NCBI GenBank assembly: GCA_963750395.1
Contig: CAVVQM010000017.1
Coordinates: forward strand, 164,311-228,310
Source of the DNA: JADJPO01 sp963750395
GTDB taxonomy: Bacteria > Actinomycetota > Actinomycetes > Actinomycetales > Kineosporiaceae
Length of the DNA stretch: 64,000 bases
Reading direction: 5' to 3'
Positions 36,170 through 44,447 of this stretch are shown here, one piece after another. How positions within the stretch are numbered: position 1 is the first letter of the stretch; each line of letters begins with the position of its first letter. The translations under genes and the position numbers were made by a program. The notes under the pieces are model-generated. The model was not told the origin of the DNA, searched no databases, and saw nothing but the letters and a program-made list of their open reading frames with translations.

Positions 36170-37849
36170 TCAGACGAGACGGCGGTCCCCGGGGCGGTGC
36201 ACCCTGAGCCACCGGTAGCCGTAGCCGTCCAGCGCCAGGCTCACCGCGCCGTCCGGCCCGACCTCACAGTCGCCGGGTGCCAGCAGGTCCAGCAGCCGGG
36301 AGGTCTCGTCGCACCCGGCCAGGGCCAGCGGCACGGTGAGCGGCTCGGGGGAGAGGTTGTGCACCGCGACCATGGAGGCGTCCTCCCAGGTGCAGCGGTG
36401 GGCGAGGACGGCGCGGTGCGGCTGGTCGAGGATCTCGAGGTCGCCCCAGCCCAGCTCGGGGCACTCGCGGTAGCGGCGGGCCAGCAGGCCGATGAAGGAG
36501 AGCAACGAGTCGGGGTCACGGCGCTGGTCGGCGACGTTGACGTGCTCCGGCCCGTAGCCGCCGGTGACCACCGGGGCCGGCAGCCGGGAGGGAGCCGCGG
36601 TGGAGAAGCCGCCGTTCCTCTCCGCCGTCCACTGCATCGGGGTGCGGACGGCGAGCCGGCCGGGCACGTCGAGGTTCTCGCCCATGCCGATCTCCTCGCC
36701 GTAGAACAGCACCGGGGTGCCGGGCAGGGAGAACAGCAGGCTGTAGACCATCCGCATCCGGCGCGGGTCGCCGTCCAGCATCGGCGGCAGCCGCCGCCGC
36801 AGCCCGCGGCCGAACAGCTGCATCTCCTCCTCCGGGCCGAAGGCGGCGAACACCTCCTCGCGCTCGCGGTCGGTCAGCTTGTCCAGGGTGAGCTCGTCGT
36901 GGTTGCGCACGAAGGTGGCCCACTGGCTCTCCACCGGCACCTTCGGGCGGCGGGTCAGGGCCCGTCGCAGCGGCGCGGTGTCGGCGCGGGCCAGCGAGAG
37001 GTACAGGTTCTGCATCCCGATGAAGTCGAACATCATCGTCAGCTCGTCGCCGTCCTTGCCGCCGAAGAACGTCAGCTGCTCGCGGTGCGGCAGGTTCACC
37101 TCACCGAGCAGGACGCCGTCCCCGGTGCGCCGGCCGAGCAGCAGACGCAGGTCGCGCAGAAAGTCGTGCGGGTCGGGCAGGCGGTCCTGCTCGCCGGCGT
37201 CGGTTCCCATCGTCTCCAGCAGGAACGGCACGGCGTCCACCCGAAAACCGCTCAGCCCCAACTGAAGCCAGAACTCCATCACCTTGGCGATCTCGTCGCG
37301 CACGGCGGGGTTGGTGACGTTGAGATCGGGCTGGGCACGGTAGAAGCGGTGCAGGTACCACTCCTCGGTGCGCTCGTCGTAGGCCCAGATGCTGTTCTCG
37401 GCGTCGGGGAAGACGACCTCGTCGGAGGTGTCCGGCGGCGGGTCGCTGCGCCAGACGTAGTAGTCGCGGAACGGCGAGTTCTTCGAGGAGCGGGCCGCCT
37501 TGAACCACGGGTGCTTGGCCGAGGTGTGGTTCACCACGAGATCGGCGATCACCCGGATGCCGCGGTCCCGCGCGATGCGGATCATCTCGAGCAGGTCGCC
37601 GTGCGTGCCCAGCCGGGGGTCGACGCCGTAGAAGTCGGTGATGTCGTAGCCGTCGTCGCGTTCGGCGGTCGGGTAGAAGGGCATCAGCCACAGGCAGGTG
37701 ACGCCGAGGTCGGCGAGATGGTCGATACGCCGCGCCAGCCCGACGAAGTCGCCGATGCCGTCGCCGTTGCCGTCGAAGTAGGTCTCGACGTCAAGGCAGT
37801 AGACGACCGCCGTCTTCCACCACAGGTCGGCCGTCGCGGTGATCCTCAT
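36170..37849 (-). CDS. treS: Trehalose synthase / GH13 alpha-glucosyl isomerase-like
   Basis: 559 residues. Interconverts maltose and trehalose if a true TreS. Opening WWKTAVVYCLDVETYFDGNG is TreS-like. GH13 regions: DLVVNHTSAKHPWF, nucleophile Asp in GFRVDAVPF, acid/base Glu in LLGEVNLP, and FVRNHDEL with the third Asp. The chain ends in a C-terminal beta domain and no maltokinase is fused. Family neighbours in GH13 (amylosucrase, alpha-glucosidase) are less likely given the first ~60 residues. It lies 261 bp from the divergent glycerate kinase gene. Confidence 0.85.
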   Translation of the reverse strand: MRITATADLWWKTAVVYCLDVETYFDGNGDGIGDFVGLARRIDHLADLGVTCLWLMPFYPTAERDDGYDITDFYGVDPRLGTHGDLLEMIRIARDRGIRVIADLVVNHTSAKHPWFKAARSSKNSPFRDYYVWRSDPPPDTSDEVVFPDAENSIWAYDERTEEWYLHRFYRAQPDLNVTNPAVRDEIAKVMEFWLQLGLSGFRVDAVPFLLETMGTDAGEQDRLPDPHDFLRDLRLLLGRRTGDGVLLGEVNLPHREQLTFFGGKDGDELTMMFDFIGMQNLYLSLARADTAPLRRALTRRPKVPVESQWATFVRNHDELTLDKLTDREREEVFAAFGPEEEMQLFGRGLRRRLPPMLDGDPRRMRMVYSLLFSLPGTPVLFYGEEIGMGENLDVPGRLAVRTPMQWTAERNGGFSTAAPSRLPAPVVTGGYGPEHVNVADQRRDPDSLLSFIGLLARRYRECPELGWGDLEILDQPHRAVLAHRCTWEDASMVAVHNLSPEPLTVPLALAGCDETSRLLDLLAPGDCEVGPDGAVSLALDGYGYRWLRVHRPGDRRLV

Positions 37850-38049
37850 CGCTGTCCCGTCTCACGCCTTCGGGGGCGCGGCCCGGTCGGGCCCCACCTC
37901 AGCTGCCCGGCGCCGGCCGGTGAGGCCGGCACACCGAGCACCCTGTCGGTGGCCCGTGTCGAAGCCTAGCCTTGAGAGCGGCAGGGGGGACTGCTCCCGT
38001 TTCTGTGGCCGTGGGCCAGCAGGTGAGCCGGGCAGTGTGCGCCCAACCA

Positions 38050-38085
38050 TGTACTACGTCGACGTTGACAGTGAACGTTGACATC
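38050..38085 (+). promoter_or_regulatory. -10 box and LacI-type double operator, second copy
   Basis: TGTACT (38050-38055) followed directly by two 12-bp half-sites separated by one base: GTCGACGTTGAC and GTGAACGTTGAC. Position, spacing and sequence match the perfect operator at 44327-44357 apart from a few changes. A -35 box like TTGACA is not present 18 bp upstream, so this copy is probably weaker. Confidence 0.65.
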
Positions 38086-38109
38086 TCCCTCGGGAGGGGG
38101 TTGCCGATC

Positions 38110-39283
38110 ATGGACGAATGGGTGGGGGTTCCGCACACCTACTGGGACGGGGAGAGGTACGTCCCGTACGACACCGTGCTGCACATCATCGTCGCGCCGG
38201 ACTCCTTCAAGGGTTCCGTCGGGGCGGCGCAGGCCGCCGAGGCGATCGCGCAGGGTTGGCGCGATCGCCGCCCGGACGACGTGGTGACGGTGCGGCCGAT
38301 GGCCGACGGGGGCGAGGGCACGATGGAGGCGATCGCGGCTGCCCACCCGGACGCCCGCCGCCACGAGGTCAAGGTGCTGGGCCCGCAGTCGCGGCCGGTC
38401 ACGGCGAGGTGGGTGATGCTCGGCGACGGCACCGCGGTCACCGAGCTGGCCCAGGGCAGCGGGCTGCCGCTGATGGACGGCCCGGACCCGGTGGGCGCCC
38501 ACACCCATGGGCTCGGTGAGACGATCGCGGCCGCCCTGGACGCGGGCGCTGTCCGGGTGCTGGTCGGGCTGGGCGGCTCGGCGAGCACCGACGGCGGCAC
38601 CGGGTGCCTGACCGCGCTCGGGGCCCGGTTCCTGGACGCGAGCGGCCGCCGGCTGCCGCTCGGCGGCGGCGCTCTGGTCGACCTGGACCGCATCGACCTG
38701 GCGGGCCTGCGTCCGGCTCCGCCCGGCGGGGTGGTCTGCCTCAGTGACGTGGTCTCGCCGCTGGTGGGACCGCGCGGTGCGGCGACCGCCTTCGGGCCGC
38801 AGAAGGGGGCCGACGCCGCCGGGATCGACCTGCTGGAGCGAGGTCTGCGACACCTGGCCGACCTGCTGGGCAGCCCCGGTGACGAGCCCGGCGACGGAGC
38901 CGCCGGAGGCACCGGCTACGGGCTGCGGGTGGCCTGGGGCGCCGTCCTTGCGGCCCGGCGCACCGGCCGTTGCCGACGAGACCGGACTTGTCGAGCACCT
39001 AAGCAGCAGCGACCTGCTGATCACCGGCGAGGGCCGCTTCGATGCCACCTCGATGTTCGGCAAGGTGGTCGGTTACCTCGCCGAGCAGGCCCACGCGGCC
39101 GGGGTGGGCCTGGCGATCGTGGCCGGGCAGGCCGACGTAGCGCCGCCCCCTGGCTGCCTGGACCTGATCACGTTGGTCGACCTGGCGGGCGGCCCGGACG
39201 GCGCCCTCGCCGAACCGGTGCGGTGGCTCCACGTGGCGGGTGCCCAGCTGGCCGAGCGACAGAACCTGAGGGGAGTGCCCTGA
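38110..39283 (+). CDS. Glycerate 2-kinase, copy 1, with mannosidase-derived N-terminus; one frame break
   Basis: Phosphorylates D-glycerate (GlxK/GarK type, product 2-phosphoglycerate). Core: IIVAPDSFKGSVGAAQAAEA, RPMADGGEGTMEAI, LVGLGGSASTDGGTGCLTAL, and DLLITGEGRFDATSMFGK with GVGLAIVAGQ. Start ATG 38110 with a GGGAGG site. The first ~23 residues (MDEWVGVPHTYWDGERYVPY) are not part of the kinase family; they align with the N-terminus of the GH38 mannosidase at 44440. One inserted C near 38943 shifts the frame, and the end at 39281-39283 comes from the next frame. Preceded by the LacI-type operator. Copy 2 is at 50296. Confidence 0.88.
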
Positions 39284-39341
39284 CGGAGGGGAGTGCCCTG
39301 ACGGAGGGGAGTGCCCTGACGGGGAGAGTGCCCTGACGGCG
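39270..39341 (+). repeat. Four tandem 18-bp repeats at the glycerate kinase stop codon
   Basis: GGGGAGTGCCCTGACGGA repeats with few changes (39270, 39288, 39306, 39324). Since 18 bp is six codons, each unit puts a TGA in the same frame. The unit resembles the isomerase segment GATTGCCCTGGACGG at 51452, from which it may have been amplified. Confidence 0.85.
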
Positions 39342-39356
39342 AAACCGTCGCACCGT
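39327..39356 (+). pseudogene. Relic of the AGE isomerase gene 5' end
   Basis: About 30 nt match 51452-51482, inside the isomerase gene, with two mismatches and one gap; the shared core is CCGTCGCACCGT. It follows glycerate kinase 1, as the isomerase follows glycerate kinase 2. Remainder of the gene is absent. Confidence 0.55.
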
Positions 39357-39434
39357 GAGGTATCTGAGCCGATCGATGCCCTCTCTTCTCTGCCGGTGGA
39401 CTGCATTCGTCAGCCCGCTCGACGAGAGGGGGCT

Positions 39435-40370
39435 GTGGTGTGGGTGTGCACCCTGACCGCGTTGGCCTCGGCTCTCCTGTTCGCCGTGACGACCAACCTG
39501 CAGCGGGTCGCCGCCTCGGCGGTCCCCAGCGACCGCACGGGGTCGGTGTATCTGCTGCGGCGGCTGGTTCGCGACCGGCGATGGCTGCTGGGCGGCCTGA
39601 TCGGCGTCGCAGCCCTCGCCCTGCACGCGATAGCCCTGGCGCGGGGGAGTGTCACGGCGGTGCAGGCGGTCATGGCGCTCGGACTGATCATCACCTTGGC
39701 CATCGAGGCACTGCGGGAGCGTCGTCGTCTCTGCTGTAGGGAACTCGCGGGCGCCGGGGCGGTCGTCGCCGGCGTCCTCATCGTCGTCGGGCTGAGCCGA
39801 CCGGCAAGTCACGATCCGGCTATCGCAGGCCCGGTCGTCGCCGTGTGCGCCCTGGTGGTGTTGCCGGCGTGGGTCGCCGTGGTGAGGTTGCGAGGCCAGG
39901 TCCACGGTGAGTGGGCGCCCCGGCTGCTGGCGGTGGCCGCCGGTGCCTGCTTCGCCGTTGACGCCGTGTTCCTGCAGGCCCTGGCCGCCGCTTTCGACCC
40001 GCTGGCGGCTCCCTCCACAGACCCGAAGCTGCGTGCCGCGGCCGGTGCCGCGAATGCGCTCGGATTCGCTCTTGCGTCGTTCGTCGGTGGCGTGGCGGGG
40101 CAGCACGCCTACCAGCTGGCCCCGCTGCGGTCCGTGCAACCGGCGCTGTCCGCCTCGGAGCCGGTGGCAGCGTTCCTCATCGGCGTCACGGTGCTGGGCG
40201 AGGGCGTTCGGGGGGGCGCGATGGGCCATCCCGCGCTCGTGTGCGGCGTGATGGCGATCGCGGTGGGCATCCTGGTCGGACTGCCGCAGCGCCCGGTGGT
40301 GACGGTCGCGACCGTGACGTCGATGGCCGATCCTCCGCTCGTGCCGGCGTCCGTGGCGGTTCGAGCCTGA
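39435..40370 (+). CDS. DMT-superfamily-like membrane transporter
   Basis: About 311 residues with nine to ten hydrophobic segments, in the two-repeat pattern of EamA/DMT carriers (LTALASALLFAVTTNLQRVA, AVQAVMALGLIITLAIEALR, and in the second half PALSASEPVAAFLIGVTVLG). GTG 39435 after a GAGAGGGGG site is chosen; GTG 39438 is possible. No substrate clue. Start and end do not overlap neighbours, so it is probably monocistronic. Confidence 0.75.
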   Translation: MVWVCTLTALASALLFAVTTNLQRVAASAVPSDRTGSVYLLRRLVRDRRWLLGGLIGVAALALHAIALARGSVTAVQAVMALGLIITLAIEALRERRRLCCRELAGAGAVVAGVLIVVGLSRPASHDPAIAGPVVAVCALVVLPAWVAVVRLRGQVHGEWAPRLLAVAAGACFAVDAVFLQALAAAFDPLAAPSTDPKLRAAAGAANALGFALASFVGGVAGQHAYQLAPLRSVQPALSASEPVAAFLIGVTVLGEGVRGGAMGHPALVCGVMAIAVGILVGLPQRPVVTVATVTSMADPPLVPASVAVRA

Positions 40371-40424
40371 ACCGCGTACGGCACGCATCGGCACCGCGAC
40401 CCCGATCCGGCGTCGTCGGCAGGC

Positions 40425-40500
40425 GTCACGGGTCACGGGTCACCGGTCACGGTCACGGGTCACCGGTCACCGGTCACCGGTCACGGGCCACCTCTCACGG
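40425..40500 (+). repeat. GGTCAC(C/G) short tandem repeat
   Basis: About ten units of GGTCACC/GGTCACG in the gap before the convergent DUF5995 gene; it overlaps the last codons of that gene. Several units form GGTCACCGG-type inverted pairs that could fold into a hairpin between the two convergent genes. Confidence 0.7.
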
Positions 40501-41268
40501 CGGCAGCGTCACTCCGAAGCCGGCCACGGCGAGCTTGATCAGCACGTTTCCCGGGGTGAGCAGGTCCGCCACCCGGGCCGTGCTGAGGATCTCCAGCTCG
40601 GCGAGGCGCTGCCGGTAGGCGTCCTCGCCGTCCAACCGCGCCTGGTGCAGGATCTCGGTGTTGCGCCAGACCTTCAGACGCGCCTCACGCAGGAACCGCC
40701 GACTCGCGGCACGGTTCAGCGGCTGCAGCAGGCGATCGGTCACCGACGGCCCGGGCATCGACTGCGCGCGCGAAGACTCCGTCAACGCGGCGTCCTCGGC
40801 CGCGACCCGGGAGGACAGGACGGCATCGATGCGTTCGTGGTCGCGCCGACGCCGGGCCATCACCAGGGGGCGGGTGAAGTCCTCCTCGGAGATGACGGCG
40901 ATCAGGGCCTGCGGCAGGTCGTAGTTGACGTGGGCGTTGATCCCCAGCAGCACATGCTGCAGCGGGCTCAGCCGCTCGGGTGCGCCGAACGCCGTCCGCC
41001 ACGGCCGCGGCGCGGACGACGGGTCGCCGTCGTGGGCGGCGAGCGCGTCGAGGTAGAGGTCGGCGAAGGCGACGTCCCATCGGTCCACCCAGACGGGGTC
41101 CTCGAAGCTCGCCTCGGTGATGGCCTCGGCCACGGCGGCGGTGGTCCGTGCGTAGGCCGCGAGGAAGAAGCGGCGCGGATCGCCGGCCGCCTCCAGATCC
41201 TCCAGCAGGGCGGACATCGCGACCAGGACGGCGCGAACGCCGCTGTCGTGGGGTCCGGCACCGGACAT
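40495..41268 (-). CDS. DUF5995 family protein
   Basis: 257 residues starting at ATG 41268 (MSGAGPHDSGV). The family hallmark HVLLGINAHVNYDLPQALIA is intact. Further conserved blocks are FFLAAYARTTAAVAEAI and WRNTEILHQAR. Members are cytoplasmic, helical and of unknown function in actinobacteria; the His/Asp residues around the hallmark could bind metal (inference). Confidence 0.83.
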   Translation of the reverse strand: MSGAGPHDSGVRAVLVAMSALLEDLEAAGDPRRFFLAAYARTTAAVAEAITEASFEDPVWVDRWDVAFADLYLDALAAHDGDPSSAPRPWRTAFGAPERLSPLQHVLLGINAHVNYDLPQALIAVISEEDFTRPLVMARRRRDHERIDAVLSSRVAAEDAALTESSRAQSMPGPSVTDRLLQPLNRAASRRFLREARLKVWRNTEILHQARLDGEDAYRQRLAELEILSTARVADLLTPGNVLIKLAVAGFGVTLPP

Positions 41269-41369
41269 CAGGCCTCCACAGTGACGATCCGCGAGTGGCC
41301 GGGTCGGCACTCAGTTCTGGCGTCCCGAGCGCCGGCACGTCGATGATGCCAGCACCTGACGGCGCGCAC

Positions 41370-41452
41370 GACGGGCGGAGCGGACGCGAGTGAGGATGGC
41401 GCGAACCGGGTCCAGATCGCGATCTGCGTCCACGACACGGGCCTTGTCTGAG
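41370..41452 (+). pseudogene. Chimeric relic: 5' end of the 52745 gene joined to 3' end of a LuxR regulator
   Basis: 41370-41405 matches 52719-52754 (ribosome site, ATG and first codons MAR) with one change. 41403-41452 matches 34581-34630, the last 16 codons and stop of the response regulator, with about four changes. The junction is at GCGAA. No functional protein results. Confidence 0.7.
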
Positions 41453-41551
41453 CCCACGGATCTGAGCCACGGATCTGAGCCGAACGATCGGAGGCCTCCT
41501 TCGCGGACAGCGGCGTCCTTCTACATCGGTCCGGTGACATCCGTGCGCCGC

Positions 41552-43087
41552 TTATGTCCGCCGGTGGAGGTGGATCGTCTTGCTGCCGCGGGCGTCGGTG
41601 GAGATCGTGTGGTGGAAGCTCGGATCGTCGAGCCGATGGTGGTGGAAGGAGCAGACGGGGACCGCGTTGGCGAGGTTGGTGGGTCCGCCCTCGGCCCAGG
41701 GCTTGGTGTGGTGGATCTCGCACCAGGCGAAGGGTCGGTCGCAGCCGTCGACGGCGCAGGAGTCGTAGAGGCCGGCGAGCGCGACGCGTTGGGCCTGGCT
41801 GAACAGGCGGGTGGAGCGGCCGAGGTCGAGGGGCACCGAGTTGGTGCCGAGCACCGCGGGGATGAGGCCGGCGGTGCAGGCCAGGCGCCGGGCGTCGGCG
41901 GCGGAGATCTCGATGCCGGTGTCGACGCCGGCGGCGCCCAGGCCGGTGACGAGCGTGTGGTGGTCGAGGGTGATCACGACGGTGGCGGCCACCTTGTGGG
42001 GGAGGTGGTCGGTGGGCAGGCGCTCCAGCAGCGAGACGAACGCCAGGCCGTAGGCGTGGGCCCAGTCGGTGGCCATGGCCCGGGCGTCGACCTGGCCGTC
42101 GGTCGTGTACTGCGAGGCGGGGCGGCAGATCGGCGCGGGCTCGTCGGCCGTGTCGCGGACGAAGGCGCGACCGGCGGGGGCGTCGACCGTGTCGCGGACG
42201 AAGGCGCGACCGGTGGGGGCGTCGACCGTGTCTGGGAGGAGCGCAGGACCGGTGGGAGTGTGGTCGCGGGCGGTGGCGTGGTCGGCTGCGGGGCCCGGTG
42301 CACCCGATCCGGGGTCGCGGCGTTGGCGGCGGGGTGCGGTCATCTGTTGGATGATCTTGCGGAGGGCGGACGCGGCGAAGGTCGGGATGGTGAAGCTGCC
42401 GCTGGTGGTGCCGTCCTGGTTGTCCCGCAGGTGCAACCGGGTTCGGGCCCGGGCCCGCTCCTCCTCGTCGCGCAGGGTGGTGCCGTGGTGCTCCTCGACC
42501 TGCTCGGGCGGCCGCGCGAGCGCCTCCAGCGCGCGACGGGCGGCGCGGCGTAGCCGGGCGGGGTCGAGGATGCGTGCCTGGTCGACCAGGTGCCGCTCGA
42601 TGCGGTCGCGTTCGGCGGCAGTGACGTCGTCCGGTAGATCGGCCATGGCTCGGGCGATGACGCGGGCGTGCTCGCTGGACAGCGAGCCCTCGGCCATCGC
42701 CTCGCGGGTGCTGTCGAGGCCCTCGTCGAGGGAGCGGGCCAGGGTGACCTGGCTCGCGGCGTCGGCGGCGTTGGACCGGGTGGCGCGGGCGAACCAGGCG
42801 CCGGTGCTGCTGGCGCCGTCCTGGTCGGCGAGGCGCGCGGAGTCCACGCGTGCCAGCGCGGCGAGCCGGGCGGCGTCCAGGCGGCGGGCCACCCGCTCGA
42901 TGGCCTGGATGTCGCTGCCGGTGACGGTCGCGTCGGCGTCGCTCAGGCAGGTCTGCAGCCCGGTGACCATGTCGGCGGTGGCGCGGACCCAGGCGGCGAC
43001 GTCGCGGGGGTCGGGCAGCCCGGTCGGCAGCCCGGTCGGCCGCACCGGCGTGGGGGCCGGTGCGGTGAAGGAGGGCTGCGCTGACAT
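41552..43087 (-). CDS. DUF222 / HNH endonuclease domain protein (13E12 family)
   Basis: 511 residues. Helical DUF222 domain (about residues 30-240) and a C-terminal HNH motif with zinc-type Cys/His: CAVDGCDRPFAWCEIHHTKP, then NLANAVPVCSFHHHRLDD. The middle has Asp/Ala/Pro linker repeats (VDAPTGRAFVRDT, VDAPAGRAFVRDT). In mycobacteria several 13E12-family genes are induced through LexA (established), and here a near-consensus SOS box lies 14 bp before the ATG. Probably a mobile or damage-linked nuclease; target unknown. Confidence 0.9.
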   Translation of the reverse strand: MSAQPSFTAPAPTPVRPTGLPTGLPDPRDVAAWVRATADMVTGLQTCLSDADATVTGSDIQAIERVARRLDAARLAALARVDSARLADQDGASSTGAWFARATRSNAADAASQVTLARSLDEGLDSTREAMAEGSLSSEHARVIARAMADLPDDVTAAERDRIERHLVDQARILDPARLRRAARRALEALARPPEQVEEHHGTTLRDEEERARARTRLHLRDNQDGTTSGSFTIPTFAASALRKIIQQMTAPRRQRRDPGSGAPGPAADHATARDHTPTGPALLPDTVDAPTGRAFVRDTVDAPAGRAFVRDTADEPAPICRPASQYTTDGQVDARAMATDWAHAYGLAFVSLLERLPTDHLPHKVAATVVITLDHHTLVTGLGAAGVDTGIEISAADARRLACTAGLIPAVLGTNSVPLDLGRSTRLFSQAQRVALAGLYDSCAVDGCDRPFAWCEIHHTKPWAEGGPTNLANAVPVCSFHHHRLDDPSFHHTISTDARGSKTIHLHRRT

Positions 43088-43100
43088 ACGTCCAGACTAA

Positions 43101-43116
43101 TCGAACATATGTACGA
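43101..43116 (-). promoter_or_regulatory. LexA (SOS) box TCGAACATATGTACGA
   Basis: Differs at one base from the actinobacterial SOS consensus TCGAAC-N4-GTTCGA. It sits 14 bp upstream of the DUF222-HNH start codon, where a repressor would block transcription. Confidence 0.7.
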
Positions 43117-43218
43117 ATGCAAGCTCGGATGCACATGCATCAGCCCGCGCAGGGCCCGGGGTCGGTCGCGACTCCAGCTTGACGGGCGCACTGAACGCGT
43201 GGCGACCCCGTCGACGGC

Positions 43219-44257
43219 CTAGCCTGCGCGGGCATCGGCCTTCTGGGGCGCGATCTCGCCCGACCCCCGCTGGATCAGCCGGGTGGGAAGCATGACGGTC
43301 CGCGCCGGTGCGACGCTCCCGCCCAGCCTGGACAGCAGCAGGCGGACTGCTTCCCGTCCCATCTCCTCGACGTCCTGCGACACGACGGTCAGCGGCGGGT
43401 CGATCAGGTCGGCGGTGTCGAAGTCGTCGAAACCGATCAACGCCACGTCGTGGCCCAGCCCCGCCTGGCGCAGTGCCTGTGCGGCTCCGATCGCACAGGG
43501 GTTGTTCAAGGCGAACAGCGCGGTCGGCGGCTGCGGCCGGCTGAGCATCTCGGCCGTGGACTGCCCGGGCCATCTCCTGCGTCGCAAGGTCGAGTCGGAC
43601 CGGGCCGCGCGGCCTGAGCCCGACAGCCTCGAACGCCTCCTCATAACCCCGCAGCCGTTCCCGCACCGTGAACCTGTCCGCCCGCGAGCCCACGACGCCG
43701 ATGCGTCGGTGGCCCTGCGCCAGAAGATGGGCCGTGGCGGTGTGCGCCCCACCGGCGTTGTCGACGACGACGGTGTCCGCCGTGATGCCGCGCGGCGGCT
43801 GGTCGACGAAGACCATCGGCAGGCCCATCGCCTGCTCGGCCCGCAGGAACGACTGGTCCTTTCCCCGCGGCACGATCACCAGCGCGTCCACCCGCCGGGA
43901 GGACAGGGCCAGCAGCTTGGACAGCTCCCGATCCGGGTCGGGAGTGGTCGCGATCAGCACGAGGGAGTTCTGCTCCTGGGCGATCTGCTCGATGCCGCGG
44001 ATCAGATCGGCGAAGAACCGTGCCGAGGTGGTCCTCACGACCACGCCGATGGTGTTGTCCGAGTCTCGTCGTCGCAGGCTGCGGGCCAGGTCGTTGCGCC
44101 GGAAGCCGAGTTCCTCGGCGACCTCCAGGATCCGGCGCGCGGTGGCCGGCGACACCCCCGGCTCCCCGTTCAGCACCCGCGAGACGCTCTTGATGCTGAC
44201 CCCGACCCGCTCGGCGATGTCCCCCATCGTGGGTCGGGAAGGAGCCCTTCCGTCCAT
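43219..44257 (-). CDS. LacI-family transcriptional repressor, one frame break
   Basis: About 345 residues. N-terminal LacI helix-turn-helix and hinge (TMGDIAERVGVSIKSVSRVL, NGEPGVSPATARRI). Sugar-binding domain with TIGVVVRTTSARFFADLIRG, GHRRIGVVGSRADRFTVRER, and after the break FALNNPCAIGAAQALRQ and ALIGFDDFDTADLIDPPLTV. One extra base near 43565 shifts the frame. ATG 44257 is chosen because the HTH starts at the normal distance; longer frames upstream cross the operator. It is divergent from the mannosidase operon and most likely represses it from 44327-44357. Confidence 0.9.
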
Positions 44258-44297
44258 TCTCCCGACCTCCTTGACCGTGTTGGTACCTCCGACCCCC

Positions 44298-44357
44298 TTG
44301 ACACCGGGAGCCTGAAGGGAATGTACTACGTCAACGTTGACAGTCAACGTTGACGTA
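44298..44357 (+). promoter_or_regulatory. Promoter and perfect double LacI-type operator of the mannosidase operon
   Basis: -35 TTGACA (44298-44303), 18-bp spacer, -10 TGTACT (44322-44327). The operator at 44327-44357 has two perfect 12-bp palindromes GTCAACGTTGAC separated by one A and flanked by TAC and GTA, so the whole 31 bp is symmetrical. It covers the expected transcription start. The LacI gene starts 70 bp to the left, so both directions may be controlled. Confidence 0.75.
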
Positions 44358-44381
44358 GCCGGATCGGGAAGGTTACTGATC

Positions 44382-44447
44382 ATGGACGAGACCGCGCAGC
44401 CTGCTGGGCAGTCGGTCAGGCGAAATCGGATGTCCGCCCATGAGTGA
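44382..44447 (+). CDS. Short leader frame or true start of the mannosidase
   Basis: ATG 44382 preceded by GGGAAGG encodes 21 residues (MDETAQPAGQSVRRNRMSAH then E) and stops inside the mannosidase start. The homologous position at 38110 is the start of the fused glycerate kinase (MDE). Either it is a coupled leader peptide, or a lost/extra base separates the mannosidase from its real start here. Confidence 0.4.
   Translation: MDETAQPAGQSVRRNRMSAHE

Noticed and set aside
36059..37969. 636-residue plus-strand frame opposite trehalose synthase
   Set aside because: Antisense to GH13 motifs that are all intact on the minus strand; no recognisable domain of its own.
40425..40500. GGTCAC repeats considered as CRISPR or an origin iteron cluster
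   Set aside because: Units of about 7 bp without spacers and no replication gene nearby.
41390..42553. Long plus-strand frame opposite the DUF222-HNH gene
   Set aside because: Antisense shadow; the minus strand has intact DUF222 and HNH motifs.
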